NCBI GenBank assembly: GCA_977017575.1
Contig: CDRNVI010000024.1
Coordinates: 1 to 64,000, forward strand
DNA from: Paramoeba atlantica
Lineage: Eukaryota; Discosea
Direction: 5' to 3'
Length of the DNA: 64,000 bases
This document shows, piece after piece, positions 38,062-47,973 of the stretch. Position numbers and translations under genes: made by a program. Each line of letters opens with the position of its first letter. The first letter of the stretch is position 1. Below the pieces are notes generated by a model, which was not told where the DNA came from, searched no databases, and saw only the letters and a program-made list of their open reading frames with translations.

Positions 38062-39081
38062 CTAAAAATCTTCCCTCTGTGGAAGAGAACAAGATGCCGC
38101 ATTTGCGTATTTATCCGTATCGTATTTCCGTTTCACCGCGGTGTACTTGCTGCTCAGCAACACGTGGGCGTACTCCAATAACTGCTGGGCGACACTAAAG
38201 ACATCGGGTAGAGTGTATCCCGAGTAGTGTTGCATCAGAGGAGTCCATGGCTCCGTGTGGCCCCGCGTACGACATGCGAGATACACACAGGCGGCAGCCA
38301 CTAGACTCGGCAGATATCCGTACATCGCGTAGCTCAGTAGGGATATCTCCGAGTAGTAAAAGGTGGCATGTGTCAATGAAGTGTCGGCGTCCATCACGTC
38401 TAACAGACGGCTTGTGAAGTGCATTACATTCGGAGTTGTCAGTCGGAAGTGAAGCGCTCCACAAATAAGTCGTTCCATAGTGAGAATATCTTCTCGGGAG
38501 TACGTGTTGGCGCTAATGTACACACAGTCTTTAATTTCAGGTGGCCATATTTCCTCATATTTAGCCGCGAGCAGTATCGCGGTAACACCCACGAGCTGAA
38601 GTGTAGATCGAGTGGTGCGTGCGACGGAGAGGTATCGGTCAACAATATCGACGGCAAGGAAGAGTGTCTCGGGCCGACACTTGAACTTCAGGTGTACCTC
38701 GACAAGCCAGTCAACAAGAATGGTTCGCATTTTTTCGCTCAACTCCGGTTGATGACTCAAGTAGGGGTCGCGCGAAAGTTGTTCCTCGGCGTGTCTCAGA
38801 CTTGACATGATATCTTTCATATACTCTGCGGCGTACTGGGGATCAGCGTGTCGTCGCTTGTCGGCCTGTGGGGAGGCAGAAAGGTATGGGTGAGAAGATG
38901 AATTAGGATGAGCTAAGTGATGTTTCTTTCCAGCTGAATGTAGAGTGGCGTGACTTTTAATTGCATTGACGTTCGCGCTCGTTAGCGCCCCGGTACTCTG
39001 AGATACTATTTTTGGGTACTGGATTGTAAGGACATCGAATAGGGATTGTGCCTGTGTATGGGGTGTCGACTGAGGTATCAT
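38062..39081 (-). CDS. B-type mitotic cyclin, copy 2
   Basis: A 339-residue paralogue of the cyclin at 34565-35605. The cyclin box, from PYLSASPQADKRRHADPQ to AVKRKY, is encoded by DNA identical to copy 1 except for two synonymous changes inside the block (opposite 35249 and 35252) and a few at its edge. The first 66 residues (Thr/Gln/Ser-rich) and the last 14 (TDKYANAASCSLPQREDF-like) are unrelated to copy 1. Identity therefore stops close to the conserved domain at both ends, pointing to gene conversion or very strong constraint. The separate tails may set different degradation or partners. Confidence 0.92.
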   Translation of the reverse strand: MIPQSTPHTQAQSLFDVLTIQYPKIVSQSTGALTSANVNAIKSHATLHSAGKKHHLAHPNSSSHPYLSASPQADKRRHADPQYAAEYMKDIMSSLRHAEEQLSRDPYLSHQPELSEKMRTILVDWLVEVHLKFKCRPETLFLAVDIVDRYLSVARTTRSTLQLVGVTAILLAAKYEEIWPPEIKDCVYISANTYSREDILTMERLICGALHFRLTTPNVMHFTSRLLDVMDADTSLTHATFYYSEISLLSYAMYGYLPSLVAAACVYLACRTRGHTEPWTPLMQHYSGYTLPDVFSVAQQLLEYAHVLLSSKYTAVKRKYDTDKYANAASCSLPQREDF

Positions 39082-39326
39082 ACGTTGTGTGTCCGAGGAA
39101 GCAACAGATAATATGTACTTTTGTGGTTCCCCGTTCGAGTGAAAGTAATAAAAATATGAAGAATGATGTACTGCCCAATAATAAAGATGTGTTCAAAAAA
39201 TAGTTGATTGTGTAAAAACGCCACTAATAAACTGAGTGTATTATTTTGGACTTTTAGATACGATATGTGTACGTCAAAAATACATTTGTATTTTTTCTTA
39301 CAGAATTATCAATTCTGTACATCTAT

Positions 39327-40139
39327 CTAAATTTTGTGAAGATTATCTAATTGATTTCTGATCTCATCCGTCTTAGAAAGACACTCATTCGATTCACCTA
39401 GCAAGCGTTCTAAGCTTTCTACCCGAGAAAGGCATTCTGATTGCTCACTGGAGAGAGACTGCTGTTCGCGACGCACGGCAGAAATCTTTTCTTGCATATC
39501 TTGTATCGAAACTTGTGCCTTTCGCCGCTCGCGCACAACGTTCCCTAATTGTTCGTCCAGCGTTGCTTTTTCCTCTGATAAAATACGTTCTTTCGCATAT
39601 AATTCCTTCATGTAACGCTCGGTTTCATATGCTTTTTGTCGCTTTTGGGTCAGCACCTCCAATTTTTGTTTCAGCAACGAGATCTCTCGGTCTTTTTCGT
39701 CTAACACAAGCGCAAGTGCGTTCTTCTGAACAGTAAGACTGGAAATGGCTTCCGCATGCGTACCTTCTATTTGGGCATATTCTTCCCGCACTCGAGACAC
39801 ATGAGCGGTACATTGGCGGTGCTCTTCTTCGTATGCTTTTTGTTGAGTCTCAAGCGCTTGTTCGAGTCTCTCGATTTCATCCTTTTGTGACTCGCACAAA
39901 GCGATGTACCTTTTTCTTGTCATTTGTTTTTGCTGTAACATGTTTTGCAAGTGAGAAATCTCTTGTTTCATATTCTCTGTCTCATTATTCTTTCCCTGCA
40001 CTACTTGTCGAAGCTCTCGGAGTCTCTGATCCGAACTTTCCAATTCTCTTTCCTTGGCCCTCAGTGTCTCAAGTTGCTCACCAAACGCAAAATCCGAAGG
40101 TCCAGGGTTTCTAAGAGGAGGTGTCTTACTTCTTGACAT
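39327..40139 (-). CDS. Coiled-coil protein of unknown function
   Basis: A 270-residue protein, almost entirely predicted coiled coil from about residue 20 (LRAKERELESSDQRLRELRQVV) to the end (LLGESNECLSKTDEIRNQLDNLHKI). It is rich in Glu, Gln, Lys and Arg with heptad Leu/Ile. The N-terminus (SRSKTPPLRNPGPSDFAFG) is short, basic and proline-containing. There is no transmembrane or catalytic motif. Such proteins in protists are often cytoskeletal, basal-body or Golgi tethers, but nothing here chooses among them. Confidence 0.6.
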   Translation of the reverse strand: MSRSKTPPLRNPGPSDFAFGEQLETLRAKERELESSDQRLRELRQVVQGKNNETENMKQEISHLQNMLQQKQMTRKRYIALCESQKDEIERLEQALETQQKAYEEEHRQCTAHVSRVREEYAQIEGTHAEAISSLTVQKNALALVLDEKDREISLLKQKLEVLTQKRQKAYETERYMKELYAKERILSEEKATLDEQLGNVVRERRKAQVSIQDMQEKISAVRREQQSLSSEQSECLSRVESLERLLGESNECLSKTDEIRNQLDNLHKI

Positions 40140-40330
40140 TTACATCAAATAAGAAAAATGTAATGGGGCAAGTGGAAAAAAGCTTTTATGATTCATACAA
40201 TATTATTATTCGGAGTATTTTAAAAAGAAAGAAAGAGAGAAAGAAATTCAAAACTAGAAATACTAAAAAAAAGAAATACAATGTAAAATAGGAAATTTGA
40301 CACTCATAAACTCTTCTAGTATGTACGTAT

Positions 40331-40870
40331 TCAAAGTTTGTCCTCCCCTCGAAGATATTCCCCAACGTCTGCCTCATGAAAGAGAACAATGGCGTTGCTT
40401 TCGCACTTTCTGCACTGCAACGTGCTCTGCGCTGTGACCCCGAAGCCTAATGGGAGGTCAGACATAGAAAACACAACGACCCCCGCGTGTTGAGGGGTAT
40501 TTTCCGTTATGCGACCCAATCCATTTCTCGTTATATTATTTCCGTACAAGAAAGATTGTTCTTGGTTTGGTTTCACCCATACTTTAAAAATAGCGTATTT
40601 CGCCAAAATATCCAGGGCTGTAATTATGATACGAATGTTTCCATGATGTGTTACCCTAGCGAGAGCGGTTCCGATCCCCACAAGATGTTTGCGGTGAACC
40701 TGGCTGGCGACTTTTTCTAGTGCTGTTGGAATAAGCCAGATGCGCTTAGCATGAATGCGGAAAACCCACTCTTCACCACCTTGATCCAGTAAACGACTCA
40801 TATTCGACCCAATATATTTCGCAAGTTTCGCAAAGAGCTTCTCGGACTCTTCTTTTGTTAAGGGGCGCAT
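40331..40870 (-). CDS. NIP7: 60S ribosome biogenesis factor NIP7
   Basis: A 179-residue protein, the usual length. NIP7 is needed for 27S pre-rRNA processing and 60S assembly. The N-terminal domain MRPLTKEESEKLFAKLAKYIG is followed by LVGIGTALARVTHHGNIRIIITALDILAKYAIFKVWVKPNQEQSFLYGNNITRNGLGRITENTPQHAGVVVFSMSDLPLGFGVTAQS, which is diagnostic and includes the PUA domain. The C-terminus IVLFHEADVGEYLRGEDKL is conserved. The ATG is at 40868-40870. Confidence 0.96.
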   Translation of the reverse strand: MRPLTKEESEKLFAKLAKYIGSNMSRLLDQGGEEWVFRIHAKRIWLIPTALEKVASQVHRKHLVGIGTALARVTHHGNIRIIITALDILAKYAIFKVWVKPNQEQSFLYGNNITRNGLGRITENTPQHAGVVVFSMSDLPLGFGVTAQSTLQCRKCESNAIVLFHEADVGEYLRGEDKL

Positions 40871-41051
40871 GGAAGATGATAAGAAAGTTGAAAATCAGAG
40901 AAACATTGAAAAAGGAAAACCGCTGCTCCTTACCAATTACGGCAGATAAATACACATCTATAAAATATCTAGATCTATCCATAAGTATCTAGAAAATATA
41001 TTTTTAGGAGGGTGCACATTAATCCAACCAATCTCACAGATTGCTTGGTCT

Positions 41052-42347
41052 TCACCTGCGCTCGTTAACAAATTCAAATGTTTCTCCACCAAGGAAGAAA
41101 TGTGTCCGACTTTGTCTGAGAGCCGCATAAGTTCCGTGTGCTCCCTCCAGCTGTATTAATCGTGTAGGCAATCCCATGACGCAGAGCATGTTACAATGAG
41201 AAATCCAGCACATACGTGGGGGTTTGATAAAAGGCCCACATGTATGTAATACAAGGGAGGTAAGCTTAGATAAAGCAGGTATACGCAAAATTTGAACAAC
41301 AAGTGAGTTTTCTGTTGTACCGTAAAGAACTGCTAAACAAGGGTGTCCCTTTAGTGTGATACGACATATTGCGTAGGCGGTCTGCATGAGATGGTTAAAG
41401 AATGCTCCCTCGGGAAGCAAACCGCTACTGGAAAAGACCTGACATGAAGTATCATAAGCAAGAGCAAAAATATATTTTCCTTCCGACGATGCCTCCATGC
41501 ATGTTATTGGTGCCCCAGGGGAGGTGCAAGTGATGGTATGCTGCAAAACCATTCGATCGCGTTCCACTGCTAGAAGCAGCAGGTCTCCATTTTCCACGCC
41601 AAGTGCGATGTGCCCGATATCAAAATTTGTGTCGGAGAAAAGCGGGGTACTTGCGTTCGATCCCACCCACTGAATACAGCTAATTCTATTTGAGAATGTG
41701 AAGCCCCATTCGAGAAACTTACTGTACGTATCCGTTCGGATAACGACAATGCGACGTCCGCATTCGTCCACTGCCCAGATCCACTCCCCAGAAGAAGAAA
41801 ATTGTGCATCACTCACGGAGGAAAAAGATAAACCTGTGATAGAACATACGTCAGATATTTGAGTTGTTGCCTCGCCTAAAGAATAATCTTCACTAATATT
41901 CCAAAAAAATACTCCGGTGTCAGAAAAAGTTAAGAACAGATGAGCTAGCAGTGGATGAGTTCGAATACCACGTAAAAGATAGTCAAACACAGATACGGCC
42001 CCAGATTCGTATGTATTAATAACTTTTTGAAGTTTGAGGCACACCTCTTGAACGACACCAGAGTAAAGAAGCACCAGCACGCGTCCTGATGGGGGACTAT
42101 CGACCTTTTGATTCTCCTTATCACAAATTTGTTTGTGTCCATCGTGCGGTCCTGTGATGAGTGCCGCATCGACAATTTTATCGTCTACTGAAATTTGCCA
42201 TTGCTTCAGAATCGGCTCAACAATATATGCAACGTGTTTATTGCCTGGTAAGGTTTTTAATGTGCTCGTACTTTGATTGGGACCACACAACGATAAATAA
42301 CACGACAGAGCATCAAGACCCTTGTCTTTGTATTCAGTACTTACCAT
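41052..42347 (-). CDS. Beta-propeller-like protein of unknown function
   Basis: A 431-residue protein with WD40-like blades: GVFFWNISEDY, DAQFSSSGEWIWAVDECGRRIVVIRTDT, HIALGVENGDLLLLAVERD and CMEASSEGKYIFALAYDTSCQVFSSSGL. The repeats lack the strict GH and WD pairs, so it is a divergent propeller. No signal peptide or membrane segment is visible. I do not recognise the family; a nucleoporin or a centrosomal or flagellar WD protein are possibilities without positive evidence. Confidence 0.6.
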   Translation of the reverse strand: MVSTEYKDKGLDALSCYLSLCGPNQSTSTLKTLPGNKHVAYIVEPILKQWQISVDDKIVDAALITGPHDGHKQICDKENQKVDSPPSGRVLVLLYSGVVQEVCLKLQKVINTYESGAVSVFDYLLRGIRTHPLLAHLFLTFSDTGVFFWNISEDYSLGEATTQISDVCSITGLSFSSVSDAQFSSSGEWIWAVDECGRRIVVIRTDTYSKFLEWGFTFSNRISCIQWVGSNASTPLFSDTNFDIGHIALGVENGDLLLLAVERDRMVLQHTITCTSPGAPITCMEASSEGKYIFALAYDTSCQVFSSSGLLPEGAFFNHLMQTAYAICRITLKGHPCLAVLYGTTENSLVVQILRIPALSKLTSLVLHTCGPFIKPPRMCWISHCNMLCVMGLPTRLIQLEGAHGTYAALRQSRTHFFLGGETFEFVNERR

Positions 42348-42652
42348 TTAAAAAAGATCTATGAAAAAATAATAGAGTTGTACAGAATTCGTAGCCCCAG
42401 TTGTAATGTACATACAACGCACGTTGTGCCGTGATGTATAAAGCAAAGAAAATGTAATGTAACATGTCCACTATTCTACAGTTTAAACTTCTATTTAAAC
42501 AGTTGCATGGGGCCGATGACACATATAAATATGGTTGGATTTCCAAAATGTCGGGAGAGAAAATAAGTACATTCTCTCTCAATGTCATGAAATGCTTGTG
42601 CCTGCGAGGAATGATAAGCTCGTAACAAGCAGAAATTCTGCACTCAAGATTT
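42348..42652. other. Intergenic region
   Basis: 305 bases between two same-strand genes. A 116-codon minus-strand frame overlaps the end of the neighbouring gene and is not convincing. Confidence 0.35.
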
Positions 42653-43357
42653 TCATCGTCTCTTCCCTTTATTTTTCTTAACATCGCCCTTCGATAGCAC
42701 AGTAAACCCTTGTGGTATTGCGTTAGAAACCTCTCGTTTTTGCGATTGAAAAGTTTTCAAAAATTCTTCTCGACATCTTTCTTCCTCCAACCGTTCTTTT
42801 TCACGTTCTGACTCTTTTTTTCTTTCTTCTTCATCGGCTACCCTCTTTAGCTCAGCCAATCGTTCAAGTTCTTCCATGTCAAATTCTACGATTTCTTCGG
42901 TTACCTCACATGTTACTGGAGTTTGAGTGGAAGAAATTATTGCGTTTTGCCTTTTAGCACCTGTTTCAGATGTATCGTCTTCGGAATCATCAAAACTATC
43001 TGCGCCTTCACTTGTATTCAGTATGCCTCTACGTTTCTGCTTGTTCGCCGCCTGTGCAAGTGCTTCTCGGAGCCTTTGCAAATAAGATTCCTGTGTACAG
43101 TCAACGACTTTGAGTAAATTGTCGATTTCATTGGGGTCCTCTACAAGCCCTAAAATCTCTCTCGTGAACGCCGCAATGCGACTGGGATCTATTTTCCTCT
43201 TTTCCAACACGTTCCTGCTCTCATCAGCATTATATGATAAAGTGGAAGCAGTCTGCAATACTTTTTGCCCCACAGCTTTTCCAAATTCCACCGCTTTGCT
43301 GTAGGTGCTCAGATCGTAAAGCTCCAAGGGTACAGAACTACTCTGTGAGTTATGCAT
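42653..43357 (-). CDS. Charged coiled-coil protein of unknown function
   Basis: A 234-residue protein. The N-terminal half is helical with a possible four-helix arrangement (LYDLSTYSKAVEFGKAVGQKVLQTAS...ILGLVEDPNEIDNLLKVVD). An acidic Ser-rich linker follows (SEGADSFDDSEDDTSETG). The C-terminal half is a long charged coiled coil (EELERLAELKRVADEEERKKESEREKERLEEERCREEFLKTF) with a basic end, KKNKGKRR. No catalytic motif is present and I recognise no family. The gene fits the minus-strand unit. Confidence 0.55.
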   Translation of the reverse strand: MHNSQSSSVPLELYDLSTYSKAVEFGKAVGQKVLQTASTLSYNADESRNVLEKRKIDPSRIAAFTREILGLVEDPNEIDNLLKVVDCTQESYLQRLREALAQAANKQKRRGILNTSEGADSFDDSEDDTSETGAKRQNAIISSTQTPVTCEVTEEIVEFDMEELERLAELKRVADEEERKKESEREKERLEEERCREEFLKTFQSQKREVSNAIPQGFTVLSKGDVKKNKGKRR

Positions 43358-43600
43358 TTAGAAAGAATACTATAGTGCTAATAAACATTATCTCCGACTA
43401 TCTATCTACCCGCTGTACTGCTTTACTATATAGCACTCGCAAAGCTTTTTTATGGAATAATTCGATTGTTGCAACATGATCAACTCAACAATTGTTGCAC
43501 CATTTTTCTACAAAAAATACAAAAAAGAAGAGAAGAATTTGTTGTACAATGAAGCGTTGTCCAATTGTTGTATTACGATAAAATAACTTTCTGTCTTTCG

Positions 43601-45127
43601 TTACGTTTCGGAACTTTTCAACATGCTCCATTCACGTATCCAGCATTGAGACCCGTTGCATAATTCGGGATGACGACGGTTACCACCCAGGAGAAAAAGT
43701 AGGGAAATCTGATATGTAGCAAGTGAATTTTGACAAGTGAATTGTTCGAAGAATTGACGGCGTATCACAAGTAAATCTGCCGCAGGCAAATAGAGTCGCT
43801 TAGGAGAACACATAGAGGCGTGGTTCGAATTCTTTATTAACTGATAGGACAACTCCGGCAAGGAGGAGGTTGACTTTCTATCTTTCATTAAAAAGTGAAT
43901 TTCTCCATTGTCTTCACCACATACATCTGTGTTTCGAGCAACTGCACTATGATTTGTCTTGCCGCCCATCCATGCTACCCATCCTTGGCCGCACGCTACA
44001 CTAATATGTCCATTGCGGTGAGTGGCTTGAATGATTTGTGAAATCGGTTGCGATTCAGCGAGCTGAGGAAGTGACCAAATCATATTTTCCATGTCATAGA
44101 TGAAGCAGAGAGGAATTCCATTGATCAATTGAGCAGCTGAATTTCGGTTGCTGGTGTTCACACCTCCTAAGATCAGTAGTTCCGATTTTGTCAGCCGACT
44201 GATTGAACAAGACACGTACTCTTGAATATCTAGCTCCAAAGTGTCTTTGGAGAAAATATTTTGACGCACGAAAGTGGGAAGCTCGATATTGCTCCAGATA
44301 AACGATTCAAGATCAAAACAATGTAGTGTATAAAAATCTGAAAGGCCGTCGGAGGATTCACATTCTCCGCCAAATACAAACATGTGAGTCTCCGTTGCAC
44401 AAGCGGCGTGACGATATCGCGGGCACGGCACTCTACCGTACTGTGAAATCTTAGGTTTAAGAACAAAATGAAGGGAGGACTGCACCGGATCATTGCAGCC
44501 GCAAGTTATCGTTATCAAGTTCAGATCGTTTTTGATTGAATAATTCTCATCCATTCCACCAAAAATTACGATGTTTTGAGTGAGAAAAAGTCTCAGTACA
44601 TTTTCATTACAAGACGTTGAGGGATTGTATTTAGTGTTACAGGTTGTTTTTCCATACTGTCCTACTTTACATGCCGTGTGCCCCTCCAACAAAAGCTCAG
44701 AACCTAATTTTTTACAATCTTTTCTGATGCCACAATGTTCATCTTTCTCTGATTTCCACGGCACGGAAGACCACTGAGTTAACTTCTCAAACTTTAATAC
44801 TCTAGCAGGACTGCACCAATCAAGGCTTGAGCATGGATTTGTTGAATCTTGTTGAGCAAGAATTGACACCGAGGCTGTTATGTAGTAAGAACCCAGTATT
44901 TCATCATCCCCGTATCCTCCAATGCTCAGAATGAGGCAAGAAAAACTCGAAATTTCCCCAGGTAATGCTGAAGTCGAATCTGTTATTTGTAACACATTGA
45001 GCGTGCTACTCTCTACATGCGTATCCTCTGGAAAGAGTTTCGCGCGCGAACTTTCATTTTCTACGCAATCTTCCCGAAACAAAGATTTGGCGTTTCGTAC
45101 ATTTAAGCCGCCAAGGGAGTGCCACAT
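43601..45127 (-). CDS. Kelch-repeat protein
   Basis: A 508-residue protein from the ATG at 45125-45127; the upstream extension of the open frame has no ATG. Kelch-type blades with Gly-Gly pairs are visible: LILSIGGYGDDEILGSYY, NIVIFGGMDENYSIKNDLNLI, PRYRHAACATETHMFVFGGECES, SELLILGGVNTSNRN and GWVAWMGGK. Together they suggest a five or six bladed propeller. An unrelated C-terminal stretch ends QISLLFLLGGNRRHPELCNG. No BTB, methyltransferase or other partner domain is attached, so it is probably a protein-interaction subunit. The exact role is unknown. Confidence 0.7.
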   Translation of the reverse strand: MWHSLGGLNVRNAKSLFREDCVENESSRAKLFPEDTHVESSTLNVLQITDSTSALPGEISSFSCLILSIGGYGDDEILGSYYITASVSILAQQDSTNPCSSLDWCSPARVLKFEKLTQWSSVPWKSEKDEHCGIRKDCKKLGSELLLEGHTACKVGQYGKTTCNTKYNPSTSCNENVLRLFLTQNIVIFGGMDENYSIKNDLNLITITCGCNDPVQSSLHFVLKPKISQYGRVPCPRYRHAACATETHMFVFGGECESSDGLSDFYTLHCFDLESFIWSNIELPTFVRQNIFSKDTLELDIQEYVSCSISRLTKSELLILGGVNTSNRNSAAQLINGIPLCFIYDMENMIWSLPQLAESQPISQIIQATHRNGHISVACGQGWVAWMGGKTNHSAVARNTDVCGEDNGEIHFLMKDRKSTSSLPELSYQLIKNSNHASMCSPKRLYLPAADLLVIRRQFFEQFTCQNSLATYQISLLFLLGGNRRHPELCNGSQCWIREWSMLKSSET

Positions 45128-45797
45128 TACCTTATATCTACATGTCTCCAGATACAAGAACGGCTAGAAACCGCCGTAGATAATTAAACGCTAAATACCA
45201 TTAAACAGCTAACTACTTCCGTAAAGTAGAAAGTTCGTTCACGTCCGTAAGCGTTAGTGCCTTATTATGGAAAAAATACATACTAATGCAAAGAAAAAGG
45301 TGTAACAGATAAAAGGATAAGTGTATCTAATAGATTATTTTCGTTTGATAGAGTTTATCTTAGCGTAAACAGCTAGCTTGCATCACGTGCCGAAGAAAGT
45401 ATTTAGAACAAATAAAGACAATGCTGGTCCTGCTAAAAAAGCCCATAATAAAGGAATGAAATAACGAAAGAAACTTATTCCAGAAGAATAAGTTCGATAA
45501 AAATACGTTCCCCTGAGTTACGTTTCCCCTGAATCAAAAATACCATGCTTCTATTCAATAATCGCCTATGTACGAGATAATTTCGATCGGGTGTTATTAC
45601 GTTGCTGAAATCAAGAAAACAAAACAATAATAGGATTAATTGAAGAGGCCTACTATTATACAATGTAGTCAATACGGTTCAAAAATCTCGTGACAAACTA
45701 AGTTTCATCCCACTTAAACTGCTAAAAAAACTGTCAGCATCAGACTAATGACAAAGTCCGCACAAAATTTGCTTGATAATACTCACTCTCTAAAAAT
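45128..45797. other. Intergenic region
   Basis: 670 bases. Two short minus-strand frames (45475-45672 and 45740-45922) lack homology. No RNA gene was recognised. Confidence 0.35.
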
Positions 45798-46430
45798 TTA
45801 AGAAGCTTTTGCAACGTGTTTCCGGTTATCCAAGAGAGCGAGTTCTCTGTTTCTCTTTGTGGAAATATACAGAGGAAAAGCAAGCGGAAAGAGCAGCATA
45901 AAGGCAAGGAGAATCCACTCACTGGAATCTGTTTCTTGTGTTCGACGATACTCTGCAGGACTTAGTACTGTAACAAAGGGCGTGCGACTGGCCTCTCCTG
46001 CTCCAGGAATCCCATCCTGTATCTGTGTACTATAAGCAGTATAGGTATCTGCTGCAGGACTTTGACGAAGTGAGTATCGAACTGTGGCCATTCCGGTAAG
46101 AATTTCACCTCTCTCTGTAAGCTGCACGGTATACGTGAGATTGGAGCTCCTACCTGGTGCAAGTGTATCAATTTTATGCATGAATTCCTTATTCTTAAAT
46201 AGATCGCGCATTTCTAGTTGGTATGCTGGCGCTTCTCCAATGTTGGTTACGATGATGTCAAACCGAACTTCCCCGCCTACTATGACGCGAGACCGGTCGA
46301 CCTTTTTTTCAACCGAGAGCAAAGGAAGAGCGGGCATGTTTTGGTCGTTGCGACAATTTGTACACGACAGTCCACTTCCTAAACATAAAAGCACGAAGCG
46401 CCAAAATGGGGAAAGCGTCTCAGTTCTCAT
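45798..46430 (-). CDS. SSR2: Translocon-associated protein beta (TRAP-beta, SSR2)
   Basis: A 210-residue type I ER membrane protein. TRAP-beta sits at the Sec61 translocon and aids insertion and glycosylation of some clients. Residues 1-22 (SPFWRFVLLCLGSGLSC) form a signal peptide. Residues 38-150 form an Ig/fibronectin-like lumenal domain (SVEKKVDRSRVIVGGEVRFDIIVTNIGEAPAYQLEMRD...IDTLAPGRSSNLTYTVQL...GMATVRYSL). This matches the family pattern of VxNxGxxxAxxVxxxD and APxxNxSHxVxLxP. Residues 168-190 (WILLAFMLLFPLAFPLYIS) are the membrane anchor, followed by a basic cytosolic tail. Single N-glycosylation site NLT. Confidence 0.85.
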   Translation of the reverse strand: MRTETLSPFWRFVLLCLGSGLSCTNCRNDQNMPALPLLSVEKKVDRSRVIVGGEVRFDIIVTNIGEAPAYQLEMRDLFKNKEFMHKIDTLAPGRSSNLTYTVQLTERGEILTGMATVRYSLRQSPAADTYTAYSTQIQDGIPGAGEASRTPFVTVLSPAEYRRTQETDSSEWILLAFMLLFPLAFPLYISTKRNRELALLDNRKHVAKAS

Positions 46431-46870
46431 AATTGTATGTAAAATATAGAAAGAAGAGTTTAGGAGTTTGTTTTATAAGGGACTCCAATGTCAGGGCCAA
46501 TATGACAACCCTTGCAAAGTACTTTGTGTATTTTTGTAAATGTTCAACGGCATTCCTTTTAAAGTCAAGGCATAAAAAACGAAAAGCCAGGTTATGCATG
46601 TAGAAGATGCATTCAAGTTTGAGGTTTTGTTTATTTCTTAGGCATTTGAGAATAGTTTATAGAAAGTATTTTCCACTCCCCATTTTCATCCTATGTACAG
46701 AGGCGCTTTACCTAAACATATAAAAAAGTAACAATTCTTCGCACACCAAAAAGTGATTTTTCATTAAAATTCAAAGCGGAAAAATAGAAAAAGAACGAAA
46801 AGAATGTATCCATCAACAAGTTCCACTAAAAATACAACTGTAAGTTCCTAACAAGCAAAAAATCATTTTT
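46431..46870. other. Intergenic region
   Basis: 440 bases, AT-rich, no gene or shared repeat recognised. Confidence 0.35.
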
Positions 46871-47395
46871 CTATTTTTGTTCTTTGTTCTTCATTGCTTT
46901 GTCTCCTTTCTTTGATTCATTTATGACTTCTTGAACTGACGCTCGTTCCTGACGTTTACGAAGTCGCATAGTGAGACGCTTCAGAACGGACGAACTGGCT
47001 AAATAAAAGTCCTTCAAGCGATCCTTTGTCAGGTGCGTTGCGCTTCCAGACTTCGGAGCAGCTGATGGCTTCGGGACCACCGCTGGCTTCGGTGAGGGCA
47101 GTGGGACACTTTCGAAAGAACAAGGAGCTGCGACGGGAGGCCAGCGTTGGCGGGGAAGAAATCTTGGCGGTTGGATGAACTTGGGTGAGGATACGGATCG
47201 TGGACTCGGAACACCCAAATCATTCTCTGGTCCGCATGAAGCGTGACGCATCGCAAGAAGATTGAGATGAGAAATATCCTGCGCGAGCAGCGGAGTCGCA
47301 GCATGAACTCGTTGTGACGAAAATTGCGTTGTGACGGCTGCCATGCGAGGTGCCAGTCCGCTCTTTAGCGCACGGATGACAGTGCAATGAAGCAT
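46871..47395 (-). CDS. Small basic proline-rich protein, unknown
   Basis: A 174-residue protein. The first 35 residues are basic and amphipathic with Ser, Arg and hydrophobics (TVIRALKSGLAPRMAAVTTQFSSQRVH), compatible with a mitochondrial presequence. The middle is Pro/Ser-rich (PPRFLPRQRWPPVAAP..PKPAVVPKPSAAPKSG). The C-terminus is a charged helix (KDRLKDFYLASSSVLKRLTMRLRKRQERASVQEV). A minus-strand CTTCACCTAG just upstream of the ATG is a good candidate trans-splice acceptor. No family is recognised. Confidence 0.5.
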   Translation of the reverse strand: MLHCTVIRALKSGLAPRMAAVTTQFSSQRVHAATPLLAQDISHLNLLAMRHASCGPENDLGVPSPRSVSSPKFIQPPRFLPRQRWPPVAAPCSFESVPLPSPKPAVVPKPSAAPKSGSATHLTKDRLKDFYLASSSVLKRLTMRLRKRQERASVQEVINESKKGDKAMKNKEQK

Positions 47396-47629
47396 GTCCT
47401 CGCGCGAAAGGGCTTAACTAGGTGAAGTAGCGAAAGAGAAAACGTTTCTTTTAGATATAAAATGAAAGGTGGCACAAAACTTTTAAAGGAAAACACTTGA
47501 ACATTTCTTGACAAGGCTGCTATACCCTCGAGCGTCAGAGCTCTCGAGAATTTTAGAAACATGAGATTCTTAAGTGTATCAGACATAAAAAACATACTAG
47601 TACAGTATATTAGTTTCGTACTAATACAT

Positions 47630-47943
47630 TACCGTATACCCCCCCCCCCCCAAGTAAGAGAGATTTGGCCCTTTTTGGGCTGACCCCCAGTAAGAGAGAT
47701 TTGGCTTGGGAGCCCAACAGGAGGCGTATAGGGGGTAGGGGGTTGGTGTCTGCATGTTGGGGGCCTCGGGGGTAACCCAAAGAAGCGTTTTAACACGTTT
47801 TCAGAAGCAAAAAATAGAAAAAAATAGTCAAAAAAGTTGGGAGAAAAGAGGAAACTGGCCAGAAAAGCATACCCCCCCCAATAAGAGAGATTTGGCCATT
47901 TCGACCCAAAACCCATTCTCTTACTGGGGGGGGGTATACGGTA
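47630..47943. repeat. 314-bp inverted-repeat element with C/G-run ends
   Basis: Ends are inverted repeats of about 29 bases: TACCGTATACCCCCCCC then AGTAAGAGA, allowing for C-run length, at 47630-47665 and 47912-47943. AGTAAGAGAGATTTGGC is present three times (about 47654, 47691 and 47880). There is no ORF. This MITE-like element is related in its ends to 26068-26145. Confidence 0.65.
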
Positions 47944-47973
47944 GTACAGAATGCTGTCGCTCAAGATGTGAAA

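Noticed and set aside
42334-42684. 116-codon minus-strand frame
   Set aside because: Overlaps the 3' end of the coiled-coil gene and the start of the beta-propeller gene; no homology.
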